Shown: piece after piece, positions 8,331 to 18,097 of the stretch
Layout of the letters: each line of letters begins with the position of its first letter
How positions within the stretch are numbered: the first letter of the stretch is position 1
DNA from: a virus
Direction: 5' to 3' (one strand)
Length of the DNA: 27,879 bases
IMG/VR virus record: IMGVR_UViG_3300030090_004577
Span: 14,221-42,099 of that record
Program-made: the position numbers and the translations under genes
Notes under the pieces: generated by a model
Told to the model about the DNA's origin: nothing
The model's input: the letters and a program-made list of their open reading frames with translations, nothing else
Database searches by the model: none

Positions 8331-9848
8331 ATGGGAATACTAGAACAATCACAATACGATTATTACAATAATCCATCAGCTTTTGGTAACTACCAGTTTA
8401 CATCACTTAACAATATTATAAGACAGTTTTTAATAGTTTACACTGGCGAAGAAAAAATAATAAGTAAAGTTAGTACAAGAGACGTGCGTTTCTATGCGCA
8501 AAGATCTTTAGCTGAATTATCTTTTGATACTCTTAAATGCATAAAATCTCAAGAAATAATTTTACCACCCTCGCTAACAATGATACTTCCGCACGATTAT
8601 GTTAATTATACTAGGGTTTTATCAGTAGACAATGCTGGTGTTAAGCACCCTTTGTATCCCACGAGTGACACACAAAATCCTTTTAAAATATCTCAAAAAG
8701 ATGATAAGTCTTATGATTTTGGTATTGATGCAGATATAATTTTTAACGGTGATTTTAGCGATGACATACCTAGCTCATCTCCACCTCCTTCACCTTCTGA
8801 AGACTGGGTAAAAGGAAACGTATCAGCAACAAATAACGATAAAATACATGTTGTTAATCAAAAGTTAGTTTTTGAACATGGAAGCACTGCAACTACATTT
8901 GATAACGCGGGAAATACAATACAAGGTGTTACAACAAGTAGAGCTTATACTTGTAGACAAAAAATAAATGTAACTGATATAGATACTATAGATTTATCAG
9001 CAGTTGGAAGATCTGCAGCTGCGGCAACTGGAAAAGGCGTAGGTACATTAAGAGTTGGTATTAGTAGTTTAACATATCCAGGTTTTGATCCAGACATAAA
9101 TAATCCAAACAAAATCAACAACCCATCTTTTAACAATACTGACGAAATATTTGATTTATATACTGCTGGTGGAGCAAGAGCTTTGTTAACTTTTAACGAT
9201 GGTTTAAATACGGAATCAACACTTTCAATAACAGATATTGATGTTAGCAACGAAACAGAAGTATATGTTTTAGTAACTAGTTTTATAGAAGATTTTACTG
9301 ACAGCTCAATAGCTAGTAGCGAAAATATAATTGATGATATAGTTGTAAGTTGCGATGCTATTTCATCTAACTTAGTTGAAGGCGGTGAATCTACAACTTG
9401 GAGTAATTATAAATCAAGTAAAATTAGCGAAAATCAACAGCACGACTATGATTACGATGACAATATATTTGAAGCAAACGTTGGTAGAAGATATGGTTTA
9501 GACCCAGCGCACGCGCAAGATAATGGCTCGTATTATATAGATAATTTAAGAGGTAAGATACACTTTAGTTCTAATTTAGCAGGAAAAACAGTTGTGCTAG
9601 ATTATATTAGTGATAGTTTAGGTACAGATGATGAGATGCAAGTGCATAAGTTTGCAGAAGAAGCTATGTACAAAAGTATAATATACTACATATTATCTAC
9701 TAGAATAAACACGCCCGAGTACATAATACGTAGATATAAAAGAGAAAAGTTTGCTGCTATAAGACAAGCAAAGTTAAGGTTATCAAATTTAAAACTAGAA
9801 GAACTAGTTCAGACACTTAGAGGTAAATCAAAACAAATAAAACATTAA
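8331..9848 (+). CDS. Tail tubular A / ring-like protein with carbohydrate-binding-like insertion
   Basis: Likely tail tube or ring (adaptor) protein of a short-tailed phage. Residues 25-125 (LNNIIRQFLIVYTGEEKI, RFYAQRSLAELSFDTLK, LPHDYVNYTRVLSV) and the helical C-terminus (residues 430-505, FAEEAMYKSIIYYILS, RRYKREKFAAIRQAKLRL) read as the two halves of one fold. Between them, residues about 136-342 look like a separate beta sandwich: it opens FNGDFSDD, has a Pro/Ser linker (SSSPPPSPSEDW), KLVFEHG, and closes IIDDIVVS. That is the pattern of CBM4/9-like galactose-binding domains (NGDF...W...L.F...DDI.V). Such insertions on the tail exterior may bind surface glycans. It starts with no gap after the previous gene's double stop. 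The tubular A assignment is by architecture and position. Confidence 0.65.
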   Translation: MGILEQSQYDYYNNPSAFGNYQFTSLNNIIRQFLIVYTGEEKIISKVSTRDVRFYAQRSLAELSFDTLKCIKSQEIILPPSLTMILPHDYVNYTRVLSVDNAGVKHPLYPTSDTQNPFKISQKDDKSYDFGIDADIIFNGDFSDDIPSSSPPPSPSEDWVKGNVSATNNDKIHVVNQKLVFEHGSTATTFDNAGNTIQGVTTSRAYTCRQKINVTDIDTIDLSAVGRSAAAATGKGVGTLRVGISSLTYPGFDPDINNPNKINNPSFNNTDEIFDLYTAGGARALLTFNDGLNTESTLSITDIDVSNETEVYVLVTSFIEDFTDSSIASSENIIDDIVVSCDAISSNLVEGGESTTWSNYKSSKISENQQHDYDYDDNIFEANVGRRYGLDPAHAQDNGSYYIDNLRGKIHFSSNLAGKTVVLDYISDSLGTDDEMQVHKFAEEAMYKSIIYYILSTRINTPEYIIRRYKREKFAAIRQAKLRLSNLKLEELVQTLRGKSKQIKH

Positions 9849-9852
9849 TTAA

Positions 9853-12800
9853 ATGCCTGAAATAAAAAACAGTTTTGTTCAAGGTCGTATGAATTTAGAT
9901 CTTGACGAAAGGTTAATACCTAACGGAGAATATAGAGAAGCTTTAAACGTACAGGTATCAACATCTGAAGATTCAGATGTAGGTAGTGTTCAAAACGTTT
10001 TAGGTAACAAACTGTTGGTTAGTTATGGAGAAGAGTCTGGTGTTAATGAGTTGTTATGTGTTGGCTCTATATCTGATGAAAAAAATAATAGATTTTATTG
10101 GTTTGTTGTAGAAGAAAATAACGTTAAAAGTGCTATAATAGAGTATAATGTTGATTTACAGCAAGCAACACCTATAATTGTAGACACAAGCAACACTGTT
10201 TTAGAATTTAGCGAAGAAAACTATATAACAGGTATAAATATTGTAGATGACTTTTTGTTTTTTACAGACGGCGTAACAGAACCTAAAAAAATAAACATAG
10301 AACAGTTTAGAATAAATCAACACACTAACCTTGGTGTTAATAGTGACTTTTTTGTTTTAGGAGAAAACAAAGGTCCTATAAAAAAAGAACAAATTACTGT
10401 TATAAAGCAAAAACCTACAAAACCACCGGTTTTAGAGTTTATAAAAAAAGATCTTAGCTATGATAAATTTTCAAATCCAGATCTAATACAAATAATACCT
10501 GTTACTTTAGCTGGTTTACAAACTGGCGATGTTATTACTAGTTCTAGTAATATTCCTCCTATAAAATTTAGTTTACCAATGACAACTGTTTTTCCAGCAA
10601 ACACAAGTACTAATGCTTATATAGATAATGCTGGTAATAATTATCCTGCAGGAACATACAGTTATGCTATAAGAGATAGTTTGGCTGGTGTGTTTTTTCA
10701 AGTTAATGATGTTTTGTTATTAAGTGATCCTAATTTAGTAGGAACTTTACCTAACAACGCACAACTAAAAATAAAAATTGATAACATATTTTATGAGGGT
10801 GGTGGCGCACCTACTAGTGGCGGTACTGTAACAGAAGATATAGTTGCTAGAATAGATTATACAGTTTTATCGGTTACTGATCCAATACCTATTACAGACG
10901 TTTCTTACAATTTTATAGTAGAAAATTTAACACGTATACTTTTTGAAAGAGGTTTTCCTAGGTTTGCATACAGGTATAAATATCAAGACGGTGAATACTC
11001 TGCATTTGGGCCTTTTACAGAGGTAGGTTTTAAAACAGGTGAGTTTAATATACATCCTACTAGAGAACCTTATAACTCTGCTATGGAAAATAGTATTACT
11101 AGAATAGATTTAAAAGATTTTGTTACTTACGATATACCAGAAGGCGTTGTTGAAATAGATTTACTATATAAACCTGAAAACTCAACTACTGTGTTTTCTT
11201 TAGACACTATAAAACCAAAAAACGTAGACGGCACAAACAACGTTACATGGACAACTGTAGACGGTTCTGCATCAACAGTTAGTTTATATAATAGTAGTCC
11301 GAACGCTAGTGACACTGGTTTTTTTTCTATATCAACAGATATAATATACGCTGCTATTCCTGAAAATCAATTACTGCGTCCTTATGACAATGTACCTAAA
11401 AGAGCAAAAGCACAAGACTTTACAGCTAATAGATTAATATACGGTAACTACACTCAAAACTTAAAATTAACTGATTTTGAAAATAAAATTACTGTTTCTC
11501 ATATAGACAGAGCAGATTATTATGGTTTGTTGTCACAAGACGGTTCAAAACCATCTACAAAAAGTTTAAGAACATATCAAGTTGGTATAAGCTTTTTAGA
11601 TTTATATGGAAGAGAAACACCCGTGTTTAGCGCTGGTAACACAAGTTCTGTAACAATACCTTTTGATGATGATATTACAACAAACTTTATAGGTAACGCT
11701 TCTAGATCACTTCAACTTGAAATTAATAATTTACCAAAGCTAGGTGTAGATACTGACGCTGCGTTTTTTAAAATATTTGTAAAAGAAACTGCTTCTGAAT
11801 ATTACAATTTAGTTTTAGATAGAGTGTATAGAGCAGAAGAAGACGGTAACTTATGGCTTTCTTTTCCTTCTTCAGACAGAAATAAATTAAAAGAAGATGA
11901 CTTTTTAATATTAAAAAAATCTATAAATTCTGATAATCAAGTTCAAGATGACAATAAGTTTAAAGTAATTGATATATCTAACGAAGCTCCAGAGTTTATT
12001 AGATCTAAATACAAAACTTTAGGTACCTTTGATGGTAATGGTGATTTATCTGGAAGCAGTACTAGTTTATATCCTCAAGCAGCTGGCCAACCAAGAGAAG
12101 GTGATAGTAAATTAATTATTAACGAAGAAGCTATATTTGCAGAAGGTGGAGAAGATTTAGAAGCTTTATTTAAACAAGGCATAGGTATTTCTATTAAATT
12201 TCAAAAAGATTTTAACGCTACTATAATAAACTCTCAAAGATATGAAGTAATTTCTTTATCTAGAGTAGATCCTTTTGCACCAACACCATCCAACCTTTAT
12301 AAAATAGCTTTAGATAAACCTATACAAACTGAAGATCAATGGGTTGAAGATTCTACTGGTGTTTTAACCCCTACTTTAAAAACAACAATACGTTTAGAAA
12401 TAAATAGAAACTGGGAAGAGTTTCAAGGTAGATTTTTTGTTAAAATAATTTCTAATATAATAACAGCTCAATATATAGAAACTCAAATAAGTACTTCTTT
12501 TGAACAAATATTTACAGCTATGACTGAAATATTTTCTTTAGTAGATGCTAATTTATTTCAAGGCGCACCAGTACAATACACACAGACTAACACAACAAAT
12601 GTATCAAGTAGCAATCAAACTGATACCCAAACTGAATGGCAACAAGCTTTAAACCCAAGTAGTGATCCAAATTTTAAAGGCAAGTGGTTTGTTGACTCAA
12701 TGTATTTTGCTTCACATCAAACTACTGAAAGTCCAGATCTTAGCGCGCCTGGTTATGGGCCAATAAGTAATGTTGTTGGTATTAATCCTGTGACTATTGC

Positions 12801-15426
12801 TAATGATTATAGTCTTGATGTTTCTGGTAGCGGCGTTATGATGAGTGCTCCAGGTGGTAATTTAATAACAGGTTGGAGTATTTATACGCAAGGCTTCTAT
12901 AGTTCGTCAACTATAAATGATTACTACAGCTTTGATAGTGATATGATTAACGGTCTTGAAGGTATTATTACAGCTAATCAGCAACACACTGTTGGTTTTA
13001 AAAGATGGAGAAGTCAAGCTTTCGGTGGTGCGCAGTATTTAGAAGACGTTTATGAGCAAGGTGGCTTCTACTTACATTTATCTTTTTCTAAAGTAGGTGT
13101 AGATTTATGGACAGGTAGCGATGCAGACTTAAATCCTAATAACCTTGATCTTGATTTATGGTACGATAACAGCACTAATGAACCTACAGAACACAATACT
13201 GACGCTGAAATTAACTTACAAGCAATACAAAACAACAATAGACAAGGTGCTTATTCTAGATTAGTTTGTAACGTTACTCAAAACAATAGCACGCCAGATT
13301 TAGAATTAAAAAGAGATACACAGTGGGATCCGGTTGGTAATACAGTGCTTGGTAATTACAATGCTGGTAATAAAGAATTTATAGATCAACTCACAATAGG
13401 TAGTAAGTTCACATTTAATAATGACACTTCAGGGGAAGTTTTTACTATTTTAGAACAACCAGTAGTAAAAAGAATTTACAACCACACTTCATGGAACAGA
13501 AAAATTAAGTTTGATGGCACAGATTTTGTAGAAGATCAAACTACTGTTCACTATGCTTGGCATAAATTTATACAAGCATCGGTAGATAATTCAGGACATC
13601 AACAAGCCTTTACAAATCTTACAAATGCTATAAGAAGTTTTGGCGCTGCAGATAACAGAAGAGTTTGTTATATAATTCGTTTAGATAAAGATCCGCAAGC
13701 CTTACTTACAGATCCAGAAAGTTTAGGTGGACCAAGTACCACTATTGAGTCTGATTTTATTCAGTTTTTTCAACCTTACGTTTCAGAAAACAGCGCTGAA
13801 GTAAGTGATAATCCTGCTATATTTGAAACAGAACCAAAAGAACAATTAGATTTAGACATATACTACGAAGCCTCTCAAGCATATCCACTTAAGCTTGATG
13901 TAAACGATAGCACAAAAGGACATATAACATCTTCTGTAGGTAATATAGTTAAAAGTAGTTTAAGCTCTGCTAACGTTATAATACAACAAATTGGTAGTAC
14001 AACACTAAACAACAAAGTAAGAAACTGGATTGGAAATATAGTAGACTTAGATATTGGTTTGCTTGCACAAGGAACTGGTAACCAACTTACAAGTGTTAAT
14101 TATCAAAACAATGTTTTTGCAGGCACAACACTGACTTTTTATAAAAAAGACGATAGTTTTATTACATATGAAATAGAAGAAATTTTAAATGATAACGCTA
14201 CTTCTGGTGGTATTCTTAGTACTACGCATAATATACAAGGTACAAATTATAATTTTATAACAAAGGTTAAGTTAAAACCAGAACCTGTTAAAGTAGGTTT
14301 ATCTTATTTTAATTGCTTTAGTTTTGGTAACGGTGTTGAATCAAATAGAATACGTGATGATTTTAATCAACAGTTTATTAAAAACGGTGTAAAAGCTTCT
14401 ACAACGCTGCAAGAACAGTATTTAGAAGACAATAGAACAAGCGGTTTAATATTCTCTGGGCTTTATAATAAAAACACTAGTTTAAATGATTTAAATCAGT
14501 TTATACAAGCTGAAAAAATAACTAAAGAGCTAGAGCCTACATATGGAAGTATACAAAAATTATTTGCTAGAGATAGTGATTTAATAGCGCTTTGTGAAGA
14601 CAAAATAGTACAAATATTTGCTGATAAAGATGCTGTTTTTAATGCTGATGGTAATCCTCAGTTAATAGCTTCTAATAGAGTTTTAGGCCAGTCAAGACCC
14701 TTTGTTGGTGAATATGGTATATCTAAAAATCCAGAAAGCTTTGCATCATCTTCATATAGAGCTTATTTTACAGATAAACAAAGAGGCGCGGTACTTAGGC
14801 TATCAATGGATGGTTTAACACCTATATCTGATGCTGGTATGAAAGACTGGTTTAGAGATAAATTTAAAGATGAATATTTTAATATTATTGGAAGTTACGA
14901 TACAAATAAAGACAGTTATAATTTAACATTTGACTCTGGTGCTAACTTTGACGATTCTGCAGATTTTAAAGATACTTTATCTTCTGTAACAGTATCTTAT
15001 AAAGAAAAAGTAAGAGGTTGGACTAGTTTTAAAGGTTTTATACAAGAAGCAGGTATTAGTTGTGTAAATACATATTTTACTACGAGACTAGGCTTTTTAT
15101 ATACGCATGATACTACTGTGTATAATAACTTCTATGAACAACCACAAAAATCTTATATTACAACTATTTTTAACGACGCGCCAACAACAATAAAAAACTT
15201 TAATACTTTAAATTATGATGGCCAACAAGGCTGGACATGTGATTTTGTTAACACTGATTTAAATGATGACGGTATAACGCTTAATGGTTTTATTGAAAAA
15301 GAAAATAAATATTTTGCTAGTATAGTTAACAACGGAGAAATACAAGGAGTACAAGTACAACCTGACACTAGTTCTTTTGGTTTTCAAGGTATAGGTTTTG
15401 CTGATAGTATACAAATAAACATATAG
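9853..15426 (+). CDS. Tail tubular B / muzzle-like giant tail protein
   Basis: At 1857 residues it is more than twice T7 gp12 (794), the tail nozzle, to which I compare it. The N-terminus (NSFVQGRMNLDLDERLIP, then GEYREALNVQVS, and GSVQNVLGN) is a signature I know from predicted tail tubular/stabilisation proteins of environmental phages. The C-terminal quarter returns to a beta-propeller style: LIALCEDKIVQIF, AYFTDKQRGAVLRLSMDGL, IIGSYDTNKDSYNLTF, VSYKEKVRGWTSFKGF. In between, residues about 180-1500 hold further beta-rich modules, including YKYQDGEYSAFGPFTEVGF and a Ser/Asn/Gln-rich stretch near 880-1100. It probably closes the distal tail end and holds DNA in. No receptor-binding fibre is obvious, so the middle modules may serve that role. 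Start at ATTAAATG, 4 bases after the previous stop. Confidence 0.75.
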   Translation: MPEIKNSFVQGRMNLDLDERLIPNGEYREALNVQVSTSEDSDVGSVQNVLGNKLLVSYGEESGVNELLCVGSISDEKNNRFYWFVVEENNVKSAIIEYNVDLQQATPIIVDTSNTVLEFSEENYITGINIVDDFLFFTDGVTEPKKINIEQFRINQHTNLGVNSDFFVLGENKGPIKKEQITVIKQKPTKPPVLEFIKKDLSYDKFSNPDLIQIIPVTLAGLQTGDVITSSSNIPPIKFSLPMTTVFPANTSTNAYIDNAGNNYPAGTYSYAIRDSLAGVFFQVNDVLLLSDPNLVGTLPNNAQLKIKIDNIFYEGGGAPTSGGTVTEDIVARIDYTVLSVTDPIPITDVSYNFIVENLTRILFERGFPRFAYRYKYQDGEYSAFGPFTEVGFKTGEFNIHPTREPYNSAMENSITRIDLKDFVTYDIPEGVVEIDLLYKPENSTTVFSLDTIKPKNVDGTNNVTWTTVDGSASTVSLYNSSPNASDTGFFSISTDIIYAAIPENQLLRPYDNVPKRAKAQDFTANRLIYGNYTQNLKLTDFENKITVSHIDRADYYGLLSQDGSKPSTKSLRTYQVGISFLDLYGRETPVFSAGNTSSVTIPFDDDITTNFIGNASRSLQLEINNLPKLGVDTDAAFFKIFVKETASEYYNLVLDRVYRAEEDGNLWLSFPSSDRNKLKEDDFLILKKSINSDNQVQDDNKFKVIDISNEAPEFIRSKYKTLGTFDGNGDLSGSSTSLYPQAAGQPREGDSKLIINEEAIFAEGGEDLEALFKQGIGISIKFQKDFNATIINSQRYEVISLSRVDPFAPTPSNLYKIALDKPIQTEDQWVEDSTGVLTPTLKTTIRLEINRNWEEFQGRFFVKIISNIITAQYIETQISTSFEQIFTAMTEIFSLVDANLFQGAPVQYTQTNTTNVSSSNQTDTQTEWQQALNPSSDPNFKGKWFVDSMYFASHQTTESPDLSAPGYGPISNVVGINPVTIANDYSLDVSGSGVMMSAPGGNLITGWSIYTQGFYSSSTINDYYSFDSDMINGLEGIITANQQHTVGFKRWRSQAFGGAQYLEDVYEQGGFYLHLSFSKVGVDLWTGSDADLNPNNLDLDLWYDNSTNEPTEHNTDAEINLQAIQNNNRQGAYSRLVCNVTQNNSTPDLELKRDTQWDPVGNTVLGNYNAGNKEFIDQLTIGSKFTFNNDTSGEVFTILEQPVVKRIYNHTSWNRKIKFDGTDFVEDQTTVHYAWHKFIQASVDNSGHQQAFTNLTNAIRSFGAADNRRVCYIIRLDKDPQALLTDPESLGGPSTTIESDFIQFFQPYVSENSAEVSDNPAIFETEPKEQLDLDIYYEASQAYPLKLDVNDSTKGHITSSVGNIVKSSLSSANVIIQQIGSTTLNNKVRNWIGNIVDLDIGLLAQGTGNQLTSVNYQNNVFAGTTLTFYKKDDSFITYEIEEILNDNATSGGILSTTHNIQGTNYNFITKVKLKPEPVKVGLSYFNCFSFGNGVESNRIRDDFNQQFIKNGVKASTTLQEQYLEDNRTSGLIFSGLYNKNTSLNDLNQFIQAEKITKELEPTYGSIQKLFARDSDLIALCEDKIVQIFADKDAVFNADGNPQLIASNRVLGQSRPFVGEYGISKNPESFASSSYRAYFTDKQRGAVLRLSMDGLTPISDAGMKDWFRDKFKDEYFNIIGSYDTNKDSYNLTFDSGANFDDSADFKDTLSSVTVSYKEKVRGWTSFKGFIQEAGISCVNTYFTTRLGFLYTHDTTVYNNFYEQPQKSYITTIFNDAPTTIKNFNTLNYDGQQGWTCDFVNTDLNDDGITLNGFIEKENKYFASIVNNGEIQGVQVQPDTSSFGFQGIGFADSIQINI

Positions 15427-15427
15427 C

Positions 15428-16729
15428 ATGAAAAAAATAAAAAACATAAAGTTTAACAAACAAGTTTTAAGAAGTTCAGCCGAAATATTAACATGTAGAG
15501 TTAATGGAGAAAATGGTGCTGTTTTTAGTTTACAAATAAAAGATAGTTCTACTCCTAATAAGTTTTATAACTTTAAAACAAATGCTTTTACTAATACTTT
15601 TACTTCTGAAAATACTTTAAAAAACCAAACTATACTTGGTGATTTTTATGAAACTACAATTAAAATTCCTGCTTCTTCAGCTGGTAATGAATATAGGTTT
15701 TTGCTTTTTGCAGAGTCTATTTTTGACACACAAACAGAGAGTACTAATAGTTTTTTTGTTAAAAAGGATATAACTCAATATGCAGATGTTACTGTAAGGT
15801 TTAGTACTTCATCTGATCAAAGTACTTTAAACACTTCTAATTACGTTGGCTTAGGTACTAACGTTGGAAGTACTACTGGTAGTGCAAACCAAACGCCTGG
15901 CGGCACAATTACTATTACTGATTATCAGTTAAGAGATAGCGATGGTGTATTTCATGGTTACAAGTTTGAATTTGATGAAAGTAGTAAAACAGTAAAAGTA
16001 GCTGATAGTTTACAGCCTATAGATAGTGACTTTTTTACAAAACAAACAAAAGAAACAGTTGGCAGTGGTAGTAGCGCTACAGCTATGGTTTTAAATAATG
16101 TAAACAACTTAGTTGTTGGCATGAGTTTAGCTGATATAGAAAGCAGCAGTGTTACTACATCTGGTACTTTAGGTGTACTTACTTTTCCAACTATTACTGC
16201 TATAGACGTAGACAATAAAACTGTTACACTATCAAGTGCTCATAGCTGGAGCACCGCAAAAGATGTAGAGTTTAGAGCTTATGGCAGTAGTTTAATAACA
16301 CGGTCTACAGGTGGTGCTTTTCAGTTTAATAATTTTAAAGTAGAGCCAGCTAGTCGTCACGCTGTACGTAATATCACAGAAGGTAAAGAAGAACCTTTTG
16401 GTTTTTTCATTATTAATGGTACTATGGGTAGTGCCGGTACAACATTAACAGTTGATAATGTAAACGGCGTTAGTAGTGGCGCTAGAATATTTGGGCCTGG
16501 TGTAGACACTAGTAGTGATAACAATTTAATATCAACAGTTAACGCTTTAGGAACATCAATAGTTGTAGGTGGTAATCAACAGCTTTCAGATAACGCTAGA
16601 GTATTTGTTTTAGGAGCTGCGCCAATTGCTTTTATAAGTGGCAGAATAACAATAGTTACTTTTCCAAGCATTAGTACAGATATTTTTTACGATATAGACA
16701 GAGCAATACCAATATCAACATTAAGTTAG
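15428..16729 (+). CDS. Beta-rich structural protein with internal duplication
   Basis: I do not recognise a named family. The 433 residues are Ser/Thr/Asn/Gly-rich with few helices, typical of tail or decoration proteins. N-terminal 110 residues look like a beta domain (EILTCRVNGENGAVFSLQIK, FYETTIKIPASSAGNEYRF). Two related modules follow later: residues about 217-283 (AMVLNNVNNLVVGMSL ... VTLSSAHSW) and about 336-400 (TLTVDNVNGVSSGARI ... IVVGGNQQL). Both share a T.L.x.NVN..xxG pattern and then a second V.L/GG.xxL strand. The segment between them has SRHAVRNITEGKEEPFGFFI. Start ATG is 1 base after the previous stop, so translation is probably coupled. A tail appendage or capsid-surface role is a guess from composition. 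Confidence 0.6.
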   Translation: MKKIKNIKFNKQVLRSSAEILTCRVNGENGAVFSLQIKDSSTPNKFYNFKTNAFTNTFTSENTLKNQTILGDFYETTIKIPASSAGNEYRFLLFAESIFDTQTESTNSFFVKKDITQYADVTVRFSTSSDQSTLNTSNYVGLGTNVGSTTGSANQTPGGTITITDYQLRDSDGVFHGYKFEFDESSKTVKVADSLQPIDSDFFTKQTKETVGSGSSATAMVLNNVNNLVVGMSLADIESSSVTTSGTLGVLTFPTITAIDVDNKTVTLSSAHSWSTAKDVEFRAYGSSLITRSTGGAFQFNNFKVEPASRHAVRNITEGKEEPFGFFIINGTMGSAGTTLTVDNVNGVSSGARIFGPGVDTSSDNNLISTVNALGTSIVVGGNQQLSDNARVFVLGAAPIAFISGRITIVTFPSISTDIFYDIDRAIPISTLS

Positions 16730-16733
16730 AATT

Positions 16734-17060
16734 ATGGCAGATAGAATAAACTTTTCTAAAAATATAAATACTTCAGTTCAAGTAGGTGATGAGTTATACT
16801 ATTCGTATATAACATCTAGTGGTCAATCTACACTTACATTAATAGGTCCAATAACAGATATTGGTAGTAATTTTGTAGAAGTAGCTAGCAATACAGCACC
16901 GGCTTTTGTTAACAACGAAACTTTTTTTATGTTTAAAAAACCTTTTTATAATAACGAAAGTGTAAAAGGTTATTTTGCTAAAACAAGGCTGTCTGCAGAT
17001 ACTAATAGAAAAATAGAATTATTTGCTATAGGTTCTGAAGTAACACAAAGTAGTAAATAA
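16734..17060 (+). CDS. Small structural protein (108 residues), unrecognised
   Basis: A compact beta-rich protein without signal peptide or membrane helix. It opens INFSKNINTSVQVGDELYYS and includes FFMFKKPFYNNESVKGYFAK and KIELFAIGSEV. The DELYYSY...GPIT..GSNFVEV pattern suggests a small barrel. Its neighbours are virion proteins, and it precedes the internal-virion-protein block. The start has the ATTATGGCA context shared by four other genes here, which supports it as a real gene. A minor tail or head-decoration protein is likely; I cannot name a function. Confidence 0.6.
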   Translation: MADRINFSKNINTSVQVGDELYYSYITSSGQSTLTLIGPITDIGSNFVEVASNTAPAFVNNETFFMFKKPFYNNESVKGYFAKTRLSADTNRKIELFAIGSEVTQSSK

Positions 17061-17100
17061 AACATAAAAAGTGTAATTATAAATACATAAAACAAAGAAT
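17061..17100 (+). other. 40-base AT-rich gap between tail and internal-protein blocks
   Basis: Third-longest gap in the window. It has no Shine-Dalgarno, no hairpin of note and no Bacteroidota TAnnTTTG element. It contains TATAAA (17078-17083), but I see no convincing partner -35 box. It separates the tail genes from the three internal virion proteins. Confidence 0.3.
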
Positions 17101-18090
17101 ATGAATATAGTAGGATATAGATCTCCTTTTAAAAGAAAAAACTCACCGTTTAGAGCTGACCCATTAACAATGGCTCAAGTAGGTATGGCAGTAGCACCTG
17201 GATTAATTAGCTCTATAGGTAGTTTGTTTGGTGCTGGTAGAAGAAGAAGAGAGCAAAAAGCCGCAAATGAAGAGTTTAAAAGAAGAAAACAAGCTTTTGA
17301 AAGTATACAATATGTAAACCCATATGAAAATTTAACTAACCCTTATACTAATTTGCAAAATCCTTATGCTGAAAACTTATACGAAGACTTAGGTGTTAAC
17401 ATGCAGTCTGCTGATTTTTTAAGAGAACAGCAACAACAGTCACAGGCTAACTTAATGCAACAACTACGAGGTGTTGCTGGTGGTTCTGGTGTAGCTGGTT
17501 TAGCGCAATCAATGTCTAATATAGCTTCTGGGCAAGCACGTCAAGCTTCTCTTGATATAGCAAGACAAGAAAGAGCTAATGAGTTAGCTAGAATACAAGG
17601 TGAACAACAAAGAAGAACTAGCCAGTTTGGTATTGACAAGCTGCAAGCAAGCACACAGTTTGGTATTGATCAAATGAAATTAGAAGGAGAAAGACTTAGA
17701 AAAGCACAAGAAGATGCTAGAACACAACAAATGTTTGGTTTAAGTATGGATAGAAAAATGGCAGCAGATAGAGCTAGACAAACAGCGAGATCTCAGTTTA
17801 TAGGTGGTTTAGGTCAAGCAGTTGGTGGTATAGCCGGTCTTTATTTACCAGGTGGTGATAGAGCTGGTTTGTTTAGACAAGATGTTGCTGGTCTCTTTGG
17901 TGGAGGTGGTAGTGGTGCGCCAAACGCTTCATTAGGCCAAAGATCTTTAATTGACTCAACAGCGTTAGATCCTAGACTTAGAGGCGGTAGTGCAATTGAT
18001 AATCTAACTTTAGGAGTTGATGACAGTATGTTTACTACTTCACCTAGACCTTTTGATATAGGTTCTTACACACCAAATTTAACATTTTAA
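17101..18090 (+). CDS. Internal virion protein, T7 gp14-like by layout
   Basis: Likely ejected internal protein. Residues about 24-45 form a hydrophobic Gly/Ala helix (MAQVGMAVAPGLISSIGSLF) followed by a basic cluster GAGRRRREQK, as expected for an envelope-inserting segment. Residues 100-220 are a Gln/Arg-rich amphipathic helical stretch (REQQQQSQANLMQQL, ARQERANELARIQGEQQRR, repeated QFGID). A second Gly-rich hydrophobic patch (FIGGLGQAVGGIAGLYLP) lies near 237-257, then a Gly/Ser/Pro tail. This plan (hydrophobic N-terminus plus Q-rich coiled coil) matches small internal core proteins upstream of the two larger ones in T7-like phages. It stops with TAATAA. No sequence match to T7 gp14 is claimed. 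Confidence 0.6.
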   Translation: MNIVGYRSPFKRKNSPFRADPLTMAQVGMAVAPGLISSIGSLFGAGRRRREQKAANEEFKRRKQAFESIQYVNPYENLTNPYTNLQNPYAENLYEDLGVNMQSADFLREQQQQSQANLMQQLRGVAGGSGVAGLAQSMSNIASGQARQASLDIARQERANELARIQGEQQRRTSQFGIDKLQASTQFGIDQMKLEGERLRKAQEDARTQQMFGLSMDRKMAADRARQTARSQFIGGLGQAVGGIAGLYLPGGDRAGLFRQDVAGLFGGGGSGAPNASLGQRSLIDSTALDPRLRGGSAIDNLTLGVDDSMFTTSPRPFDIGSYTPNLTF

Positions 18091-18097
18091 TAAGATT

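Noticed and set aside
11318-11330. Homopolymer T runs in the tail tubular B-like gene (and near 20890) as programmed frameshift sites
   Set aside because: The reading frame continues intact across them and no useful alternative frame follows.
17061-17100. Promoter in the gap before the 329-residue gene (TATAAA at 17078-17083)
   Set aside because: A TATAAA string is expected by chance in such AT-rich DNA, and no -35 box or Bacteroidota TAnnTTTG element is present.
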